A DNA stretch of 64,000 bases from Crocodylus rhombifer. Lineage: Eukaryota > Chordata > Crocodylia > Crocodylidae. Positions 59,030 to 64,000 of this stretch are shown here, piece after piece. Position 1 is the first letter of the stretch, and every line of letters starts with the position of its first letter. The stretch lies in the NCBI GenBank assembly GCA_038503035.1, contig JAVSML010024012.1:342595-406594 (forward strand), written 5' to 3'. A program made the position numbers and the translations under genes. The notes under the pieces were generated by a model. The model had not been told where the DNA came from. It did not search any database and was given only the letters and a program-made list of their open reading frames with translations.

Positions 59030-59260
59030 CACTGAGCGTAGAGCATGCCCAGAAGAGGCATAGCGTTCATTTGACCCGGCTTGCCCAATGTCTGTATAGA
59101 TTGGGAGCTTCTGCGGAGCTTTTTGCCACTTTAATCTAATAGCTGATTGAATGAACTTGAGATAAAAGCACCAAAAAGCCCCACTTAAGTGCCTGATCTA
59201 TACTGACGTTTCAGAGCCCGGTCAAACTAACATGCTTCCTCTTCCGGTAAAGTGCTGGGG
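59030..59260. repeat. Fold-back element, copy 2
   Basis: Second copy of the family at 58440-58660, same orientation, about 590 bases downstream. Arms about 59057-59140 and 59157-59236 ('ccacttta.tctaatagct' against 'ttgagataaaagca'). More diverged within its arms. Confidence 0.8.
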
Positions 59261-59295
59261 TTGTTTTGTTTTGTTTTTTTTTCATGTCTGCAGGC

Positions 59296-60198
59296 AGCCA
59301 AGTCCATTATTTCTTGTTCTAGTCTTAGTGGTAGTGAAGAACAATATTTTATTTTCCTCTGTAGAAATCTCTTTGTACATTTAAAGTCCATGATTCTCTT
59401 CCTCAGTCTTCTGTTGATTAAGACTTTGGATGACTTGTGGGGTTTTTTTTCCATTGTATTTAGTTTTCTTCATATTTTCCACTAGCTCAATTAAAGTTTA
59501 GTAATTGATAGGAAGTTGGAGGAAAAAAGAGGAAAGCTTGGTATTTTAATTCTGAAAGATGCATAGTGAATTACTCAATTCATGAACTACAGTTAGTACT
59601 ACTTGAATAAATCAGGCTGTTTTAAAAGTAAAACCTCTTCTGATTAACCTTTTCTCTTATGTATCCAGCACACTTAAGGTAGTCTTAGTTAACTTATAAA
59701 ATTATCTTCAAATATTGTAAATATATAATCACCCTCTGGTAAATAGGAAATACGTCAGTAACTAATATAATAACTATGTAAAAGTGAATAACCTGTGTAA
59801 AGGAATAAGATTGGAGAGGCTAAAGCGAATGGAAAAAGTGATGCATCTTCTTCAAGGTAACCTTGCACCAAGACAGCTCTCAAAAGTTCAGAGAAGCCCT
59901 GAACTCCTCAGAATATCAGTCCAACAAACTCTCTCCATGCAGTCTGGTCCAGTTTGTAAATAGAGTGATTGCTACCTGTAACAATCTACTTCGATTCTGG
60001 TTCGTTTCTCTTGTTTCAGATGCTTCTCTTCAGGGGGAAGAATGTATTCCTTGTTTGGTACATAGAGTTGTAGCTGTAGGACTGTGTGTCCATGTAAGAG
60101 AGTAGTATACTCTTAAAATCTAAATTTAATTATTAAACTACATAATAGCTTAAACATGTGTTGATATCGTATACCTTCCTGATCAGCTAAAAGAAGTA
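59296..60198. other. NIPBL: Intron 2 stretch, nothing recognised
   Basis: AT-rich sequence between the second fold-back and the pogo-like MITE. No conserved-looking frame. Confidence 0.5.
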
Positions 60199-60445
60199 CA
60201 GTATAACTTCATAAATCTGGATATCAAAAATCTGGAATTCTTGAAAATCCAGCACATTGGGGAGCAGCAGTCGCCAATCCTGGAGCAGCAGAGGGGGAAG
60301 CTTGCATGTGGCAGCTGCTGCCACCGTCTACCACCCCGTTCTGCCACTCAGTGCGTAGCTGCTGCTCTGGCTTGAAAAGTTCAGAATTTTCAAATTTCCG
60401 GCAGGTGTTCAGTCCCAAGCATGCTGGACTTATGAGGTTATACTG
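60199..60445. mobile_element. pogo/Tigger-like MITE
   Basis: 247 bp, with ends CAGTATAACTTCATAAATC and 'acttatgaggttatactg' forming inverted repeats with two mismatches, bounded by TA dinucleotides (60197-60198 and 60446-60447). CAGT ends plus a TA target fit Tc1/mariner-pogo (Tigger-type) elements. No transposase remains. Confidence 0.8.
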
Positions 60446-60629
60446 TAATACCTTTAATGAAAAGGCATACTTGCAAGTCAGTATGTTCTTAGTGGGTGCA
60501 TCAGTGAGATCCAAATCTTTGTTCAAGCAAGTAAAAATGGTAAATGCAAAACAAGATATTTTTCTTCTTTTAATTGTGGTTTTCTACCTGATTTTAAATT
60601 TAATTTTAAAACTAATGTTTTAAATTGAT

Positions 60630-60653
60630 AAAAAAAAAAAAAAAAAAAAAAAA
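60630..60653. repeat. A24 homopolymer
   Basis: Twenty-four consecutive A after 'taaattgat'. It could be a retroposon tail, but no body is recognised to its left. Confidence 0.85.
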
Positions 60654-61109
60654 TGCAAACCCCCAAATCAATCATGGAGATAAGTTATAGAAGATATATT
60701 TGTCATCTTAAGTATGGGATTTATAGATTTTTGCAGAATTACATGCAGTCATGATTGCATGTTCCATCTTTACTATTTGGACTTCTTCAGCACTAAAAGA
60801 ACACTCCTAATAATAGTAACTTTTTGGTAAGTAGAAAATGTTTTCTTCCTATTACTTTAGGGGGGAAAAGTTATTAAATGAGAAATACTAAAATACTTGT
60901 GGTTTAACATGTAGCGTTAATTTAAATTCAGTTCTTGTTTAAATTATGATTTTAGTTTTTGTGTAATGAGACCCAGAAAACTTCAGTAAATTTCAAATTC
61001 ACTCTTTTTACACTCTTTTTGAAAGTATGTAGAAATAAATAGCTCTTATTACTCTCTAGGTTTGTATTCAGTACAGTAGCTTGAATTGCCTTTATTTTTT
61101 TTAATGTAG

Positions 61110-61275
61110 TTTTGAACCAGCTGCCTCTTCCATCGCCTTTACCTGCTACAACAACAAAAAGTCTGCTTTTTAATGGACGAATAGCAGAAGAGGTGAACTG
61201 CCTTTTGGCCTGTAGGGATGAAAATCTGGTTTCACAACTTGTACACAGCCTCAACCAGGTGTCAACAGACCATAT
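61110..61275 (+). CDS. NIPBL: NIPBL coding exon 3 (codons 22-77)
   Basis: Continues from exon 2 as LLNQLPLPSPLPATTTKSLL, then FNGRIAEEVNCLLACRDENL and VSQLVHSLNQVSTDH, ending in the first two bases of an Ile codon. 166 bases, the same as c.65-230 of human NIPBL. Residue 59 is Glu where I recall Asp in human. The Pro-rich segment followed by helices is part of the N-terminal region that contacts MAU2. Acceptor tag at 61107-61109, donor gtatgt at 61276. No stop or frame problem. Confidence 0.96.
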
Positions 61276-62206
61276 GTATGTACCTTACTTCTATGTAACA
61301 AAATCTTAAAATAAGTTACTTACTCCTTTACTGATTCAAGTCAGCATAGAGGGTTATAAGAAGGGGTTTTGTATGCTAAGTATTGAAACCATATTCTTCT
61401 AGGCTGGCTTCTACCAGAGAACCATTTTGTTTAACACTGAATTGTTTCAGACCCGAATGTAAGATCATTCCAGACAGTTGTGTGTGAATAACTGTATATT
61501 TTCCCCCAGATATGCTTTTCCTTGTGTTTTTATTAGTTGTTGGTATAAGCTTTGTATATTTAATTGTGTGGCATGTCTGGTATGCCTGTAGTCTGGTTAG
61601 CCTATTTCCATTATTACCTGGGCATTATTAAGGGACTTGTTACACAGGTGCTTTTCTGTATCAATGCTGTAAACATGTATATGTTCTCCTCTGCCTATTT
61701 GCTCATATACTCAGAGTTTTCAAGCAGCTACCCAATAGGCCCTTTTCTTCCCCCCCCCCCAATCCTTTGTGTTGGCTTGCTTTGGGGCTTCATTTTGGTC
61801 AAAAAACCTATATTAAAAATGCAAAAGAAAAGCATGTTATCACATAAAAAAAATCTCTGAATTTTGATGGGAAGATGAGAATGAATCCTGTCGTACCACG
61901 AGTATAATGAATTACCTTTGTAAACAGGAAGCATGCTCAAATTTCCAGCTCATATCTTTGTGTGAAACAAATTAAAATAGTAATAGTAGAAGTAATTTGA
62001 AGACCAGTACAAATGTTTTTCCCTCATTTTCCAGACAAAGAGGAATAAAAATCACAATGTAGAGCCAGAGCAATAGTATTATATAGACTTGCTAAATGGA
62101 TAGAGTATATAGCTGCTTCATTGTATTGACAAGTGGGTGCTATGTCTTTAACCAAGTCTTTTACCATTTAAATTTTTTTTTGTTTGCTTATCTTTTCAAC
62201 CTCCAG
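61276..62206 (+). other. NIPBL: NIPBL intron 3
   Basis: 931 bp, donor gtatgt, acceptor 'caacctccag'. It has a C10 run near 61750 and no recognised repeat. Phase 2. Confidence 0.93.
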
Positions 62207-62337
62207 AGAACTAAAAGATAACCTTGGCAGCGATGATCCAGAGGGAGATATACCAGTCTTGCTGCAGGCTGTCCTGGCAAGGAATCCTAATGTTTTCAGG
62301 GAGAAAAGCATGCAAAACAGATACGGGGTACAAAGTG
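62207..62337 (+). CDS. NIPBL: NIPBL coding exon 4 (codons 77-121, extra Gly)
   Basis: Reads, after completing Ile77, ELKDNLGSDDPEGDIPVLLQ, AVLARNPNVFREKSMQNR, then Y-G-V-Q-S and the first base of Gly, before the donor gtgagg at 62338. Human NIPBL, as I recall it, reads NRYVQSG here, so this genome has one additional Gly codon (ggg, 62325-62327), making the exon 131 rather than 128 bases. The frame is kept. The start at 62207 is fixed by the phase: the acceptor AG at 62205-62206 gives at|a for Ile77. The alternative AG two bases later breaks the frame. Confidence 0.94.
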
Positions 62338-64000
62338 GTGAGGATATTTTTCTGCTAATTGCATGTTTTCATACATATTTTCAAAACATCAAATTTAAAG
62401 TACTAATTTTTTTTTAAAATGTTACAACTACTGACCTTCATGTTTTACTGTGCTAGGTAGTGTATTGTAGGTCTCTTGACCCTTTGGAAATAAACAGGAA
62501 TCCTGGAAGACTACTGAGCATTTTGTAGAAATAAAACTAAACTCCCCCGAATTTGTTTGAGGGGAGGAGGAGTGCCTTTTTTTTCTTCTTTAATTGTTTT
62601 ATTTTAATCTATCCATGGTCTTATTCTTAGAGTTGGTCCTAACCCAGAGTTGGTCCTGCAGACTATAAACTGCAATTTTATCAGTAAATGTAACATAAAC
62701 TGCAGCTGCAACCAGACCAAATTGTATTATTGAAGTTTTGGCTTTCCAGTGACACAAAAAGTCAGGGATTACAGGGTTAACTGAGAATCTACCAAAAAGG
62801 TACTCTGCCTGTAAATTAACTTCTCAGCATCATCTTTACTGTAGAGCCCTATAGATATATTTGTTTTCAATCTGGGTGTTATTTTGAGAAGCAGCAAGAC
62901 TGTTGATTGACAAGGGAGATGGAAAAGAAGAACCAGTGTGGGAATTGTATATCAGAGAGACATTGACCACTGGTTCCATATTTGTTAATAGACTATCTTG
63001 TTTTTCCCTTCCCTGATAGATACCTTCCACATAGCTACAAAGTTACTAGGAGAGCCTTCTGGACTGTGGTGTTTTCCCAGTCCTACATGAAACAGCTTGA
63101 ATAGAAAATAATGAGAGTTGTTGAATGGTTTAATCTTTATTTATATGTAATATGCAAAAATACCATTTTAAAAAGGCATTAATGCTAGGCCGAGAGATTT
63201 GTTAGCTCCAGTAACCAGGGATAGAAGAGATGAGTAACCAATAAATGAATAGGTAGTGAACCACAGAAAGTGTTGTTTCTCCAGTCACATAGGGCAGGGA
63301 TTGTTAACCGGGGTATGTGTACCCTTGGGGGTACTTGGACCGGTCCTAGGGTGTATGGGTTGGCAGGTGGGGATGGAATGCCATCACCTCCCAGGAGCAG
63401 GGACGGGGCAGGACGAGGGCAGCGGCAATCCTTTGCAGCGTGGGGAAGCTTGCACACAGTGGTCAGCGCCACCACACATCAGCCCGATGAGCTTCCCCCT
63501 GCAGAGGGATGATGCTGCTCCCACCCCAGCCCAATGAGCTTCCCCACCCTGCCACAGCTCAGCTTCTGGGAGGCAGCAGTCTGCGCCATCCCTGTGTGCT
63601 GTCCCTGCCTCTCTGCTCTGTATGTGGCCACATGCCGCCGCCCCCCCCCCTCGGCATTTGGCCATGCTCTAATTCCCCCCGCCAACTCGGCATCCAGCCG
63701 CAAGGTGGTACTTTGACTAAAAAAGATTGAAAACCCCTGACATAGGGAGATGAGCTGTGAGCACTCAAAATGTGTAAATCTTGCTGAGAACAGAATACAG
63801 CATTTTCCTCTAAAGCATAAACATTTCTTTAAATTCTGAAAGTGTATTTATTTTACCTAGGGCAATAGTATTCAACTTACATTTCACAGCATTTGAACTG
63901 GAAGCTGTGTGTGTTGTCACCTTATTCAGTTATTGGTTAGCAAAATGAGGTATACTGCCAGAATAGCTTGGGTTTTTCTTCTGAATGAGACTGGAATTAT
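62338..64000 (+). other. NIPBL: NIPBL intron 4 (5' part)
   Basis: Starts at donor gtgagg and runs off the window. Exon 5 is not reached. It contains one hAT MITE (63295-63739). The rest is plain AT-rich intron. Confidence 0.9.
63295..63739. mobile_element. hAT-type MITE, perfect 8-bp target duplication
   Basis: 445 bp, starts CAGGGATTGTTAACC and ends 'agattgaaaacccctg', flanked by the exact repeat acataggg (63287-63294 and 63740-63747). GC-rich interior, no transposase. The perfect duplication suggests a comparatively young insertion. Confidence 0.9.

Larger units (their letters stand above)
58183..61109 (+). other. NIPBL: NIPBL intron 2
   Basis: 2,927 bp, donor gtaagt, acceptor 'ttaatgtag'. 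It contains two fold-back repeats, a pogo/Tigger-like MITE and an A24 run. Phase 1 (splits codon 22). Confidence 0.95.

Noticed and set aside
60630..60653. Processed pseudogene or SINE tail (A24)
   Set aside because: No recognisable gene or SINE body lies to its left and no flanking duplication was found.
62209..62337. Alternative exon 4 acceptor two bases downstream
   Set aside because: Using the AG at 62207-62208 shifts the frame and loses the Ile-Glu-Leu-Lys junction that matches NIPBL.
1..64000. CRISPR array, rRNA, tRNA or operon
   Set aside because: No regularly spaced repeat array, no rRNA or tRNA-like fold and no gene clusters; the window is a vertebrate intron.

Overview
This is vertebrate nuclear DNA, almost entirely intronic, and it belongs to one gene: NIPBL (Nipped-B-like / delangin, the cohesin-loading factor) on the + strand. 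Three short exons near the right end (coding parts 58119-58182, 61110-61275 and 62207-62337) splice in frame to give about the first 120 residues of NIPBL, beginning MNGDMPHVPITTLAGIASLT. The 58 kb to their left look like the downstream part of the very large intron 1. No CpG-island first exon is visible, so exon 1 should lie upstream of the window.

The repeat content points to a non-avian sauropsid, with a crocodilian my first guess and a turtle second. CR1 LINEs are the only abundant LINE. There are many short hAT-type elements with 8-bp target duplications, including GC-rich families, plus a Penelope-like fragment and relics of hAT and Harbinger transposases. The species call is inference from recalled repeat families, not from a database search.

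Layout: 1-5.7 kb, AT-rich intron with a GC-rich insert, an old CR1 and a MITE. 5.7-21.2 kb, intron with four well-bounded hAT elements, a 60-bp tandem duplication, a perfect CTCF-core match and a decayed Harbinger transposase. 21.2-25.7 kb, an essentially full-length CR1 in antisense with target duplications, broken ORF1 and ORF2, a tandem GC-rich 5' end and a nested hAT MITE. 25.8-27.5 kb, a Penelope-like fold-back and a GC-rich hAT element with another hAT inside it. 27.5-46.5 kb, intron with GC-rich hAT copies, a second CTCF-core match, a 5'-truncated CR1 and a 10-N assembly gap. 46.5-48.3 kb, a hAT element with transposase remnants. 49.4-55.5 kb, a nest of repeats in which an old antisense CR1 is split by younger CR1 and hAT insertions. 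58.0-64.0 kb, NIPBL exons 2-4 with their introns, which carry a fold-back pair, a pogo/Tigger-like MITE and a hAT MITE.

I found no bacterial-type system, CRISPR array, rRNA, tRNA or second protein-coding gene. The longest open frames (up to 287 codons) lie in transposon sequence. The observations I rate highest are the convergent pair of CTCF-core motifs inside the gene for the cohesin loader, the in-frame uORF and stop just before the NIPBL start, a one-residue insertion at the end of exon 4, and a covarying hammerhead-like stem in the Penelope-like repeats.
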